A stretch of DNA of 64,000 bases from Penelope pileata (lineage: Eukaryota > Chordata > Aves > Galliformes > Cracidae), in assembly GCA_013396635.1 (NCBI GenBank), contig WBMW01003259.1:124001-188000 (forward strand). The letters are read 5' to 3'. The position numbers and the translations under genes are program-made. Under the pieces are notes generated by a model, which saw only the letters and a list, made by a program, of their open reading frames with translations, made no database searches and had not been told where the DNA came from. Shown piece by piece: positions 1-13,900 of the stretch (the stretch's first letter is position 1; each line of letters starts with the position of its first letter).

Positions 1-169
1 GCCTTCAAGTGTGTTCATAAGAAGCAGCACGCTTAACCATACAGCTACTGGATAGTCCGGACTGCTGTCCTACAGTGATTCTACCAGGTTACACAGAAAT
101 GGGATTTGTACGCTGTAGACTCAGTTAAAAGATTTTGACAGTTCATTTCTTTACTCATCTCTTGGTAAA

Positions 170-204
170 AACCAACCAACCAACCAACCAACCAACCAAC
201 CAAC
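170..204. repeat. (AACC)n microsatellite
   Basis: About eight and a half uninterrupted copies of the tetranucleotide ACCA/AACC, in the C2CD2 3' flank. Confidence 0.95.
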
Positions 205-1106
205 AAGCATCTAGTTTTTTTCCTTTGTAAAAGTATTTACCAAGGAATCTGAAGTTCATTGTAAGTTTTCAAATGCGTTTCTGTTCCTCAGCGACTTTTC
301 TCTTTTTGAAGAATGGTTTAAGTTGAAAGCCAAAATGTCTGCCAAAGCCTTGGACGTCTTTTAAGGGGCGGGCTGGGAGGGAAATCACTGTTGGCAAAGC
401 AGGCACAAATCTATCATCCACGTGTGTCAGTGGCTCTGATGGAATGGATGTTTTTCTTGGCTAAAGAGAACAGGCGCGGTCCTTTGTCCTCAGTAGGAAT
501 GTACAGGATGGAGAACTACAGGTATGCACCAAAGGTGGCACCTGTGAGATCCTCCCTTCTCCTCTTCTCAGTAGCTAAAGCAAGAGCTATGCCTTCACTT
601 CCACCAGTTCCTTCTAATTTAAAGGAGCCGGCTGCAATATCTAATGAGGAAAAGAGGTCAGAAAACCCAACCAACCACATGACAACGCTGCTGGATCTAG
701 AAACTCAAAGTCTGAGGGAATTGTGATCAATATTTTTTAAAAAGCTCTCTCCACAACTGCGTTTTCTATGATCTCAGTAAATATTTGGCAAGTAAAACAA
801 GCTGTCTAATGAGAAGCTCACATAGGGTTAAGTATGCTCTATTCAACACTTACTGCTCCTAGCTTTGCGTCTGATATGATGGGTTTCTATACTTGTTAGA
901 CAAGTACTTGGGAGAGGGAATTAGAGCCCCTACGATAGGTTTTTGCATTAGCAGCACAGCTTCTCACGCAGGGAAGAAAAGCTACAGAGGAGAAGTTTTA
1001 AATGTCTGCAAGTAGACTCAAGTAGGCTTTAAAAAAAGTTCTGTTTTTTAGAGTATAATTTATGCACAGAACATTGAGCAATATGCTAGTATAAGTATTT
1101 GCATAA

Positions 1107-1112
1107 TTTATT
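1107..1112 (-). promoter_or_regulatory. Candidate C2CD2 poly(A) signal
   Basis: The plus strand reads TTTATT, so the minus strand has the canonical AATAAA about 605 nt past the C2CD2 stop. Cleavage would fall near 1085-1095. It is the only exact hexamer I found between 1 and 1716, but AT-rich DNA yields chance hits. Confidence 0.45.
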
Positions 1113-1716
1113 GATTTATGGCTAATATAAAAGGCCTCTCTCCACCTACACGGACTGAGCGGTTCCTATAGCAGTTATTACAGTAAGACATCTCCATCAG
1201 CGGTTTTGTTCTGCTTCTGAAAACCTACCCGTTCCCACATCACAATACAAACTGGAGCTGGGTCTCTTTTCCCTTTCAGCCTGACCAGAAACACAAGCTG
1301 AGACGTGCGGTGCTACTGTCCGCGGTGTCTTCTCCCCTGCCAGCGGCTCAGTCACAGAGCAGGTACGAGCCTTCAGTTCTCAGCTCCCCGCTTATGTAAA
1401 CCAGGTGCTCATGTGCAGCTCCTCCCACCTGCACCGTTCCCCCATCTCCCTCACCTTGTACAGTAACCCCACGCAGTCCTCCAAAAGCTGTCGTGGTGCA
1501 GATAGCGTTGCTTGTGTTCAGAGGAGCGACTTTATCATCAGAGAAAATTGTTCTGGAGGAATAAACTGAAAATACAAGCCTTCCGCTCCTTCCTGGACCA
1601 CTGTATTAGTGAACATCACGTTCCGCAAGTCATCAGTCATATTTATGTTCCCTAGCATGGCTCTGTAAACAACTGGTCAAGTGATGTGCAAGCATCCCAC
1701 CAGAGAGCGGTCAGCC

Positions 1717-1943
1717 TTATACAAAGGGTTCTGCAGAAGCACCGTTCAGTTTGCTCTTGCTTTTGTTCTTGGAGAGCAGCTTTCTGTTAAGAAGACGTGA
1801 AAGCGTGCCTCCCTTCTTGCGCGTTTCCTCTGACAGTGGCTGCTGCAGGTAGATGAGATCGTTGTGTGACTGACTCATTCCCGGGTCCTTCTGATGGTGC
1901 CGCCGACGGAAAAAGAGCTTCGCGCTCTTTTTCAAAATCCCAC
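1717..1943 (-). CDS. C2CD2: C2CD2 exon 14 (last coding exon)
   Basis: The acceptor reads TTCTGCAG|GTGGG. Exon 13 supplies the first base of the codon, giving K-G-G-I-L. It encodes visible residues 536-610. The frame carries ILKKSAKLFFRRRHHQKDPG, then MSQSHNDLIYLQQP, a KKGGTLSRLLNRKLLSKNK basic stretch, and ends at TAA. C2CD2L has the same arrangement (FRRR, then SQSHDDL). In that family the polybasic tail binds acidic plasma-membrane lipids; that activity here is inferred. Confidence 0.96.
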
Positions 1944-4900
1944 CTGCAGAAGCAGAGAGCAGAGGCACTTTAGACAGAACAGGCTGCCTTCCTCTGGCTT
2001 CAGCTGTAACTGCACCACTGCTGAAAAAAGCCTTTGTCTCAACATTTCTGGTTTAAGCACCACTCTTGCAACAATTCAGACCAAGTTAGAAAGCTGAGAG
2101 TGGTACATCTAAGGCCACAGCACTGATGGTCTGTAACTAAAGGCACGTGTACGAGTCCTGGGCTGGAAGAAAGTGATTCTGGATACTGGCAAATGTGAGC
2201 AGTCAGTGTGCTTTAGCCACTCACACACACACGTACACTCCCTACATGCTACTGGATCTGCCTTGCCCCACCACTGACCCCACTCTCTCCCAAGCAAACA
2301 CCGCTGAGAAGTTCAGGCTCCATGAAATTATGCATTTTCCTGGTTCTCCTCATTCCATGCAATTATCATGCAAACTGAATCGCTGAGATTCATGGCAGAC
2401 TGCGTGGCAGTTCTACATCTATGCACATACACACGCTCTTACAGTTAGCAGAAGAGGTCAGGAGAGAAGAGCTCACATGTATTGCTAGAGGAGCACAAAA
2501 GAAACAATATTTTTTCCTTCAGTTCTCTCTGAAATGATGCAGTTGAAAAGGAAGGAAATGCAGCTATGAGCAATCAAGTGTCAATCCTCTATTTCAGCTA
2601 CTAAAGTCAATCCACACATCTTGGGGAAGTCACCTTCCATCTACTTTGTCTCAAACACTCTTCTGCAAGCTACGATGGTGCTCAAACGTACACATGCATG
2701 GTGCTCAGTGTGGGTTGTACCCCGGGCTCTCAAGTGTCAAACAGGCAGATGCAATCTCTCCAGTGCAATAAAGGTACAAAGTGTTTTATAAAGAAAATGA
2801 GATGGAGGAAGAAATGTTACTCTCTGTTGTTTCAGCAATCAAAGGAGCTGAGGAGAAAAGCTTAGCCCATGATGCTCAAAGTGAAGGTGGCATTTTAATT
2901 TGGAGTGGCAGATACTGTTGGTGCCTGAGATCGGCACCTGACAGGCAGCCTGCGTGCAGGAGGCTCATACGGTCAGGCTGCCTCTCTTCTGCATAAGCTG
3001 GGCAGCACCACTCGGAGTAGCAATCAGTTGCTGTTTTTAAAATACTGTTAGGAATAACAACGCACCTCAAGCAGATTAAAAATAGTATTATGGCTGCTCC
3101 CTAGGTTCAGAAATTGGCCCAAATCCCTTCTGTGGCAAATTAGTCCGGGTTCCTTTATTTTGTTGTACTCCTCCTCTGGATCCCATGTTGAACCTAGCTG
3201 CCATTGCCTTGGCTGCATAACGTCACCTCACCAGGGACTCACACTGGCAACACAGGACACCAGTGCTCCTCCCTCTTTGCAAGCCCTGGATGTGTTTGCA
3301 GCCAGCGTTCTGCGACACCCCACCTTCCCTTCCCACATGTGCCTGATGTTCAGGGGAGCAGGCAGGGACACTCAGGCTGCTCTCGGTCCCCCAGCCCAAT
3401 GTTAAACTTGGAGCAGAACTGGGCAGTGCCTTTGTCGCAGTGGCACAAGCCAATGTGAACGAAGGAGGACCCAGGTAGCAAGCCAGCACTGGAGCCTTCT
3501 GCCAGTCAGACGAGCACGTGAGGACAGTCATCTTCCTGGCAAAGCTTCCGCAGCCTCTTCCCGTACTGCCATCAGGTTTCCTTACTCCTTCTCAGCTCAA
3601 CTATTAAATCCTGACACCGCACAGCCTTGACTCTGCTTCTCCTCCCATTGCAGACACAAAAGCAACCCACAGACCAATTCCTGCATGTGACAGTGTGCAA
3701 CAGCCAGGATGACATCACTGTCACCTCAGGCCTGCACACAGGCTGCGTGTCACTTTGCACAGCAACAGCTGCAGAATATGCATTTCTCGGCAGCCCCGCT
3801 CCATGCAGCCAGATGCTTCAGACCGGAGCAGTTACAAACATGTGCTTGGCATTATTACTTTTTTGTTTTGAGGACTGAGCAGTTAGTATCTGGGAAGATA
3901 TTCTAGCGCGTTTTGTCTAGCTGCAGCTGAAACGTGGCTCGCCAGGCACAAAGGGATCGAAGCAGAAGTCAGCTGAAAGCAAGCGGAACGCACAGCCTTG
4001 GATCTTGCCTGCTCTCCCATCACCCTCTGACTGATCCTTTTGACAAGGCAGCACCACTTCAAGCCGTTGTCAACAGCATAAAAGGAACAGTGTTTTACCC
4101 TCCGATACTGACAGTTGTTAATATGCAGAGGCCGGGGGGATTGCTGAGGCCCTGCTGCTGTGCGGCTTTTGTTTTAGCCCTCAGCTGTTCTGCCCAGCAG
4201 CCTTGGCAGCTGCAGCTGAAGCTGTGCCAGCGGGAGGAGCAGGACAGAGGAGCTTACCCGTAAACAGCTATTTAGTCCCATCCATTCACACTGATTTCCC
4301 ATCCCAGGGAACAGAACCGAACCAAGAATGCTGCAAAACTTGTGCTGGTGGTGGCCTGGGACAATTCGCTGCAGCTGAAACAAATGCAGGCAGCGCTTCC
4401 CTGAGAACAGCACGGCCTCAGCAAAAGCAGCAGCCCCCAAGGTGAAAGTTCCTTGTGTTTTCAGGGGTACCAAGGTCACTGGTACCTGGAAGCTTGCCCC
4501 ATCCCCACTGCCACCCATTGGTCTCCATCCAGGTGGGTACGTGCTGCCTGGCAGAGGCTCCAGCTGCTGCAGAGGCATGCAGCCCTGCTGAGAAGACAGG
4601 CTACAGGGCAAATCACAAGCTCGGCGATGCTCGTGCTGTTTGCATGCTTACTTCTTGAGCCCAATAGGATCACGGTGCCCAACTCTGCCCCTAACTCCAG
4701 GAGATAAGCAGAGAGCGTCTCAAGAACGCTGTACAGACTGGCTGGTCTTCACAGGCTCCTGAGCACCAGCTTAGGGTGTTCTAAGCAGGCTCGTGGGGCT
4801 AGGATCATTTCTGAATCTTTTTTTTTTCACAGAAGGAAGATTTCCTTCCACATTGACAAGGATATGAATAGAGATTGCTTCTTTCCATTCCTTCCCAACT

Positions 4901-7900
4901 CCAAAATAGTTTTTAATCGAGGTGACTGTGATATCTGCGGAGGTACTTGTAAGCTCTAAGATTTCAGCCAGAACGGAAATCCAGACCACTGTAAGCAGCA
5001 GTTTTTGAAACACGCATTCTGTGTATGCATATCCAGTTACGGGGTCACACATGGGTTTGCATGAGCAGATGTTGGACTGATAACCAGATATGAGAGGAAT
5101 GGGCATGACAGAGAGAGAGCAGGAGCAGACAGCACCCCTCCAAGCCTTCCTTGCAGCCCGTTCTGCACGACCCACCTGGACAGCACATCCACCAGTGGGA
5201 CGATTTGTTAGGGCAGGCCGCTCTGCTAAGGCATCTGAGCATAGGAAGGACACTTTGGAGGGAGGAAAGAAATGGATGGGGAAGAGAACAGGTGCCAAAC
5301 TACATTTTGCTCTGGTTTTTACAATGAGCGTACCATTGTAAAGCTACGTTCTCTTTAAAAGATAAGACAAAAGTAACTTACTGTGGAGGTAATTAATTCT
5401 GGTTGGCATAGCAGTCCTCTTAAGTTTACAAAAGGGAATGGGTAAGAAACAGGAAGTCAGAAAGGTGAAAAACAAAAATACGTAAGAGTAGAAAATATAG
5501 TGAAAGACAATGCTAACTTTATGACATTATACCACACACGAGGCTTCCTAAAGGGTGTTTTAGGTTGTTGCTGTTCCTGTTTTTCAAAGGGAAGGCATTT
5601 GACAAAACATAATAAATTGAAGTGTTCAAAACTAACTGAGGGAAAGGAGGTAGAAATGTTCTCCTGTCTCACTCCATAAAAGCTACTCAGCTATGACAAA
5701 GCAGACATTTGAGACTTCCACAAAGAGATTTCTGTATAAGGCAAGGGATTTTAGACAGTTTTTTGAAAATCTTTTTCCAGCTGAGACAATTGTCTCAAAT
5801 ATTAAGAGACAATTTGTCCTTTTCAGCAGTCCTGTCCTACACCGGGCAAAGAGAACCTCCAGAAGCCTGACCTCTTTGCAACACACCACACAGGGAAAAG
5901 CAAAAGTAAACAACAGTTCACCTCCAAACTTCCACTTGCTTGTTTTAGAGTAAAACATTAAAGAGCCCCAAGGTTTTGCAAAATCTCTCACAGCTTCCAA
6001 ACCTTCTCTGGGCTCCAAACAAGACAAATTGCTTCACGTTTGGCTGCCCAAAGCCACCCTGAACACATCCAAAACTTTCTTATGCTTGAACATCTGGGCC
6101 AAACTGATCGCTGCTGTGCCATCCTGAACTACCAGATGGAACAACAGAGCTGTGAGAAGACCAGAAGATGTTGAGCCTTGGCAAAGAGGGCTCACGTGTG
6201 CCTGACGTGGGGTGAATTACAGCAGTCTAGTGCTATATCAAGGTTTTGTTGTAAGCCATTTTATGCTCTCCCTGGGTAAGTACAGAAAAATCAGGGTAAG
6301 AAAAGCATAGAAAAGAATAAAGTGAAAGAGGGATGGGTCTGGGTGAGGACACAATTGTTGCAACTTCAGCACACATCCCATGAGAGCGGTGTGCCGCCTG
6401 TTGAAGGCACGGGGGTAAGGCCACTGCAGGGGCTCTTCTTTCAGGCTTTTTAATGGCCACCTGTGTCCACCCACCTAGCCACAAACCAGCACAACAGCCT
6501 CAGGGGTTACTGGAGTTACAAAGGAAACACAAAGAACCCTAAGAGGTTTTCAGGCTGCAGCTATCCAGGTGTGTACCTATGTAAGCAAAATGATCTTTAT
6601 TTACTTATTAAAGTACCCTCCCAGGTATGAGTTGGGCTTAGTGATCTGCCCTTTAACTTGTAAGGGTGAGTCCTTCCATTTCCTGATGGAGAAGAGTGTA
6701 AGAGAGGCTGCCACATCTCTGAGAGCCAGAGCACTGCACTTTTTATGGCTGCTAGGAAGACAGCTTCCACCAACACCACAACTGCATGGAGTTTAAGGAG
6801 AAAAATCAGTACAAGAGGATAAGCTGCTGTTCACTGCTGCATGACCCTGCACGTGTATGTACAGAACGCGGTTGTTCCCTGAAGGGGAGGTGAGGATCAC
6901 GTACCTTTAGACTTTTTCACGCTCCCGGTTTCTGAAACACTTAGTGAGCTCCCAGACGTCTCTTCACAGCTCTGGTCTAAGAGTGTGCTGGAGTCCCACT
7001 GCTGGCTGCCGTTCTCCAGAACCCAGGCTTTGTGAGCACTTTGCTGTGGGTCAGTATCAGGTACTGTTTCTGAAGCACCTAACGACAGTTTTTCATCAGG
7101 GGTGACTTTTGCGATAGCTTCCTCCCCAGCAGTTGGTGGATCTGCTTCTTTGCAGGAGCTGTCCATGGCTGCAGCATAGTCCATCATCAGTGCAGCTTCA
7201 CTGTCCTGAGTTAAAGAGGTCTGCCGAGAGAAAAAGAAAAAAAAGAGACAACACTGACACGAGCCACTCTGCTGGAAAAAAAGCAAGCGTCCCTGCAAAA
7301 ATTCAGTTCTTTTCTCCTCTTTACACTTTTACTTGCCCTGCTCAGGGCTATCAGAAAGCCACCATGAGGCTCCCTTCACTCCAATAAAGGAGGAGGAGCA
7401 CATAACCACGTTCTAATAAGAACTGACCATCATATCACCTAACCATTGCCTTGTTAAAGCCAAGTGACTAGAAAATATACCTAAGGACATTCCTCTCACC
7501 TACCACTGCTCCCACTGCAAGTAGTGGGACACTTTCATGCATGTGCAGGAAATGTGCATGTACACGTACATGTAACAATGTACCAGCTTGCATAGACAAT
7601 GTTCTTTTTGGTCTTTTTAAGAAAATAGGTATTAAAGTATTTCTTCTTGCAGAAGAGTTCTTGACAGCTCTATCAGATAAACACAGATCTGCCCAGTCCC
7701 ATTGCCCCCACCTCCCAAGCAGATCCAGGTGGCAGCTGATCCCCATTCCTGCCCTTCAGCACAGCGCAGCCATGACAGAGGGATCCACAGCCAATGGCTC
7801 AGCTTCCCTCAGAGCTCTTTGGGGAACCTGTGCAGAACAGCAAGGCTACAGCAAGCGCCCACAGAGCAGCCTGCAGGGAAAGGACTGCAGGCAGGAGCCA

Positions 7901-10900
7901 AGCACCAGAGGGGAGGCTGTGGATAACGAAAGCCTGGAAGAATGCTGTATGCCATGTGAGGAGCAGTCTTCTGCTTCCCCTCCCTCTGGAACTGAGCCCA
8001 GAGAACTAGGAGGTTTTTCCAGAGGGTTTTGTTTAAACAACTTCGACATGTAGAAAAATCTTTCACGGTATTTGTGTGCATGTTCCCTCCATCAGCAAAA
8101 CACAGAGGGTAATCTTTTGTCCTCACCTAAGTTGGTTTTCCCAAATTCCTCATCATCCCACTCCTGCCCAAGGACACCACGTGTTTTCAGTCAGGCTGCC
8201 AAATCTAAGAATGAAGAAACAGCCCGCTCCCCAGTAAACCCATCCTGATGTGGTTCAACCTGAAGCAGCCATTGAAACAAACAGACCTAGGCCCCCAGAG
8301 ACTGCTGAGCACATTCGTGTGGAGCAGACTTTACAGTACTAAGAATTAAACTCAGTGTTGTTTTCTGCTCTACCTTGGACACCCCTGATATGATAATGGT
8401 GCTTTTCTTTCTGGGAGACTTCAGCTTCTGCTTGGCAGACTCACTCAACTGTCGAATGGCTGCTTCTGCAACAGGATCGCTGCCATTCAATACCAGCAGC
8501 TCTGAAAGGAAAGAATTATTTTAGAGTGAAGGAAACAAATAGGGAAACCAGAGCAAAGAGAGACAGAGCTGGTTCTTAATTTAAAATTCAAAAAAGCTAG
8601 CAGGAAGGGTATAAACACCATGCATAACACAACATTTACCAGTCCAGCACCAAGCTACTGGGTCTTGTCTTTCCATTCTTCTCAATCCAGAAACAAGGCA
8701 CAGAAATTGCACGTACAAGCCCATGCCTGGAACACACAGATCCTTGGAAACCCAGGCAAAACAGCCAGTTTGGTACATTGCTACACAGCAGTAACTGTGG
8801 GCTCAGCAAGTATACACTAATCAAATTCATCAAGCTTAGAAAAACAAATTTAATAAAGTTAATGAAACAAACAAACAAAAAATAATCACAGATTTAGTGG
8901 TTGGAGGTGGGCTCTTTAATAAGAGATTTAACAACAAAAGAATACAATCAGGAATCGCATTAATTAAACTGAGCAGAATCTTCCATTATTGTGACATTAA
9001 GGCACTGAAGGATGAGGCCTGAACAGCACTGCACTAAGTACCTCGGATACTTTTGAAACTCAGCAGTAGGTGTGCACAAGTGGTACGCAGCGCCCACGCT
9101 CACAACAAACGCTGCTTTTCCCTCTTCAGAGCCACTGCAAAGCCCACAAGAGCAGCTGAGTGTCCAGGACAGCACCAGCAGCACTTGCTAATTATTGTTG
9201 CCATCATTTAGAACTAGGGAAAGGCCACCGGATCTTTTCCATAGAGCTTGTAGCTATTTTGGCACGATATTTATAGTAACTGCTACCTGAAGCTGCTTGC
9301 ATTTCTTTCGTTTCCCTCAAGATTTTGTTCTAATGAGTAATTCTTCCTGCAACAGCGTACTAACATTTCACAGGAATTCCCCTGTGCTCCCTTAAAAAGG
9401 AAAACATTGTCCATCTCAGCGTGCTCTGAGCTTTATTCTAGTGAGTTTTCCAGTAAGTGCTTTGTGTTTTCGATATCAAAACAAGTTCTGAGGGAAAACT
9501 CAGAAGCCTGGGGCTTTCCAAACTGGCTCAGTAACACCACCCTGCTTCATGGTATCACTGCTCCAAAGATGGGGGAAGATTCAGGTGTTATTTAAAGCTC
9601 TCCATGGTTGCTGGTTCACGCTCTTGCCCAGATTTTTCTCTTTTGACCAGCACATCTCTCTGTCTCAGCAAGCCTTCTGACTGTTCCAGGAGCACTCTAC
9701 ATCACCTCCACATTGCCCCATGTGCACTGAAATCTGCACAAAGAAAACAGAACTCCACACCGTGTGCCATCTGCAGGTATAGCAGACCACATCGTTCATC
9801 ACTGCTGCCTACGGAGCTAAAGAGTGAATGATGCAGACATAAAAGACTGAAAAATGTGCTGAAGATTGGGAGTTGCACCTCAAACAGGTAAAATGCCACA
9901 AAACTGAGCTTAATTCGAAGTGAATTTGTCATTGAAGGTATTTTTGAAGCTACCTGAGGCTCTGAAGGCTCTTCAACTCTATGCCAGGTGACTTAGGAAA
10001 GTGGACAAGCAGGCTCAGCAAGACAATATTTCTGCATTAGCATAAACACAAAACAACAACAACACAACAGCGGCGAGGCTAGGAAGAGTCAGTCTTCCTG
10101 CCTCACATCAAGGCAGCCTCATGCCTTTTCTTCAGACAGGGGACTTCACTGTGGCCTTAGGGTTAAGCTTTGGAGGGTTTTCATTTTGCGCAGCATCCCT
10201 CCTGCCTCCAGAAGGGAGGAGTCTCTCATTCAAAAGCAAGAGGAAAGCCAGCCTGGCTTCTCTGCAGCCACCTCCCCTTTCCAAACCACAGCTCATTGTT
10301 ATTTTTTCAAAAGTAGTAATTTTAATCACCAATTAAAACCAGACTTCTACTGCAAGGCTGCTCTATCCCTAACCACAGTACTTGCTAACATAAACATCCC
10401 AGTGCCTGTTGAAAGGCAGTAGCCATGTGGGTTTGCTGTTATTTTAACAGGATTACATTAATCCCATGTGCAGTCTAGAGAGATGTTTTCTGATTAGAAG
10501 CTCTGAAAGTTTCTGTTACCTGTATCAGAAGACGATAAAGTTTTGCTGACGGGAGCACCATGAGAATGGATAGCTTGAACAGAGAAATCCTTTTCAATCA
10601 CTTTGACTCTAACTGGAGTTTTCACAGGAGACTCTGAAAACCAAGTTTATTTGTTATTTAAACTATTTAAGACACTTTTTATGGAAATAACAAGAATATG
10701 TTACACTGATTTAAAAGCCTGTTCAAGGCTCTTTTTTTAAAAGCTGTTCAAGCGTTTGAGAAAGCTGTGTAATAAAAATTCTCAACAACCCATCTCTACG
10801 GCAATGTGACCCTGAAAGACCTATGAAAGATAAGAATTTATTACTTTTAAACATTTTCTGCAATACACTAGACAACATACACTTGAGTAAAAGATCTGCT

Positions 10901-13900
10901 TTGACCAACAAGAATGCCATCAGCAAGCACACTAAGAGCCTGGTGCTTCTGTCACATGGAAAAACATCTACCCAAACCAAGCTGTCCTGCATTATCACTC
11001 TAGAATGAACCTTTAATGTGTTCTATAGGAAGCATTAACCACTCCTTCTGTAGGAAAAACATTTCATGAAAATTAAAAAACTCATTTTAAAGATGCCTCA
11101 GAGAAGTCTGGACACTGCCTTTCCTTCCATCCTACTCCCTTCTCTGCACCAACTTCTCTTGTTCCCCACAGACAGTCCTGAAGGTGAACACAGACAGAAG
11201 CAGACTTCTCACCCGTGCTCAGTGGAGACGACCTCCCTTCTAGCCGAGGTTTGGTTTTCACAGCAGTTACAGTAGTGACCACAGTCCCACAGGGCATCAC
11301 AGTTCGATCCTTTTCTATCTTAGTGCTTGGCACCGGAGAAGAAACTTGCCAAGTCTTCAACTCATTAGGTTCTATAAAAGAGAACTAGAAAGAAAAAAAA
11401 TATTTCGAGAAGGACATTAAGATTTCTATCTAGTGCTCCTTTAACATTTTCATTAACATTCAAGAGCCAGCTAATACTTTCCATACAGATGCAGTGTGAT
11501 GTGTTATCATAAAATATGAATATGCCACAGAAACTTGGCCACAGTGCACCGTGCTGTGAATGGCAGTCCACAGCACCAGATGAGCGCTCACAAGGACCTC
11601 CAGAAGTAAAAGATCCACCACAAAAACACCCACGTGCCATACCTCTGCAGTAACGGATCCCAGCCCAGGCCCTGGCTCCGGGCTGCCATCACTGGCCCTA
11701 CTGCTCAGTGCAAAGCTTTGCTGGCCAGAAGGTTGCTTCCTGAACAAGTCGAGAGGTACAGTTGCCTTTGCAGACAAAGAACCTAGAAGAAATAAAAGAA
11801 AAAAAATCAGCGCTCACCTGAGCTGTCAGTATGTTTCAGGCTGAGAAGACAGGAAAGGAGGCAGAAGAACAACAGCAGCTAACGACAAGATCTGTTTCTA
11901 CACAATGGGACAGAAAGGGCAAAACCACGGCAGTGTTCAGGACTTTCTTTCCCATTTACAGCTACTCCTCAGCCTGGCCTAACACTGAGCAACAGCAAAG
12001 AGACATGAAACACTGCTTACTTGCTACTTGCTGCTACTTCTGGCCATTTTTTCCTATATAGGCAGAATGCTTAGAGGGAAAGAGAACACTAGAAATATTA
12101 CTGTCACATTCTTGAACCATCTCCTTAATCAGTTACTTGCATCGTTCTTTTCAGAGAACGCTCTCTGGGTTCCTGGTAAATTGGTGTATCATTAAGAATA
12201 TTCTTTCTTAATTTCATCCTCGGTGCAAGCTGAGCTGTTCTCTTATTCCTCCCCTTACTTTGTTAGCTGCATTAGACTGGAGCAAAGTACTAGCAAAATT
12301 ACTGCAAGATTTCAGGGATGAAATTCTAGTTTTCTGCAAAATCCAAAGGCAAATAGAGATCTACATTACATTCACCTTACCCAGTTCTCTCCTGACTAAT
12401 GCAATTCTACTTTGAGTTTTGCATTTGGGAGAACAGCTAAGATGGAAGCAGGGCTCGGGGGGAGGAGAAAGATGACTCTCAGTGTGATCAACTGGGACTT
12501 TCTTCTTTTAAAGTGGATTGATAGTTCCACTCTCAGAAGGATGTGGAATGCTACTGGTATTGACTGAAAGACCCATCACAACAGGTGCTTGAGAACAGGC
12601 AGGAAGTATCTGGAGCAAGTTTACCAAGCCCACGCAAACAGCTCAATGTGTGCTCCTTGGCCTCCAGACCAACCTATCCACTACCCCCACACCAGCAAGG
12701 TACCCCCACACCTCTCCAAATAAACCAAATGCAACAGTTCAGTGGTGGGTTTTTCTTTGCCACTGAAGGCTGACTGCAGACTGCAACAACAGAATCAAGT
12801 AGTAAAAATAATTAATTCCCCATGTTTTATATTTAATCCAATGAACTAAGTGTGCTTTACACCTGGTAATTGCTAGGCAGCCTCTGGGGCATGAAAAGGA
12901 AGGATTTAGCATTAAAACACACGATTTCCCTTCAGTCACAGACAGGGAAAGCGTAACTTGAAACCAAAAGCACTGGCACGAGGTGTTAAAAGTTCAGAAG
13001 TCCAAAAAATAGGGTTGCCAACAGCTGTTGAGGGCACGGAAGGATAGGCCTACTCAAGGTTTATTTGTAACCTTAACTTGGAGGAGGACAGAGACTCTTT
13101 AACAATGTATTTCTCTTCTGTCCAGGCTTCTGGTGGAAGTAACAAAGTACACAGACAGGGCTGACCCAGGTGAGCCACTGTCACCCAACTTTTCCATGGA
13201 TTTCAACTCAAGGATCTAAATTTGAGGACAGACTTAGAGAGCTTTAAAACACAAACTTAGCTCACACACTTTCCCCCAGCTGCCTGTTTCCTATCAGCTT
13301 GGCTGGCTGCATTCAGCTGATCTCCCTTCCGCTGCTGTTCTCCCCTCCAGGGCTCCCAAGAGTCATCAGGAAGACATACCCGATGGGACACCTCGGACGA
13401 GGCAGCATCAGACATCTGAACTTCAACACAGGTTCAGAAATCAAATGCTTTCTTATATGGCTACACAGCAGAACTAAAAGAGGACTTAAGTCAACATCCA
13501 GCAACACTCATCAGGTGACCATGCAAAATACTTCAGTTTTAATACTTACTATCCAATTTTCCATCTTCTACTATTTGCAGTTGCAATGTTTTTGATTTGG
13601 CACTTAGTTCACTGTAAAGGAAATGAAACTGTGTTAGGTCTTTGCACACAGGTGGGTTTTTCTTCCCACGTGAATTTTCCCTGCCCCGTTCTGGTCTCCA
13701 GCCCAGCTGCTTTCCTCGCCCCGCACTGAGCACAGCCTGCCAGAGTGTGTGGCTTCTTTTTGACCTCAGTGAGAGCAACTGAAGAAATCTCAGCCAGAGA
13801 ACCACAGTTTGGCTCCTCCAGCATTGTTACAGAATTTCAGCCGGGTACAATTTCAGAGGCTTTTCTTCTCCCAGCAGTTTGCAAACACTGCCTTTCAGGG

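Larger units (their letters stand above)
1..1716 (-). other. C2CD2: C2CD2 3' UTR and downstream flank
   Basis: This stretch follows the TAA stop (1717-1719 on the minus strand). No continuing coding frame is supported in it. An AATAAA on the minus strand at 1107-1112 would end a 3' UTR of about 600-650 nt; a longer form reaching past the left edge is possible. An (AACC)n tract lies at 170-204. The 111-codon plus-strand frame at 391-726 has no recognisable motif and opens at a TTG, so it is not called. Confidence 0.6.

Noticed and set aside
4466..4486. Inverted GGTACC pair around AAGGTCACT (nuclear-receptor-like half site)
   Set aside because: A half site this short is expected by chance many times in a window of this size.
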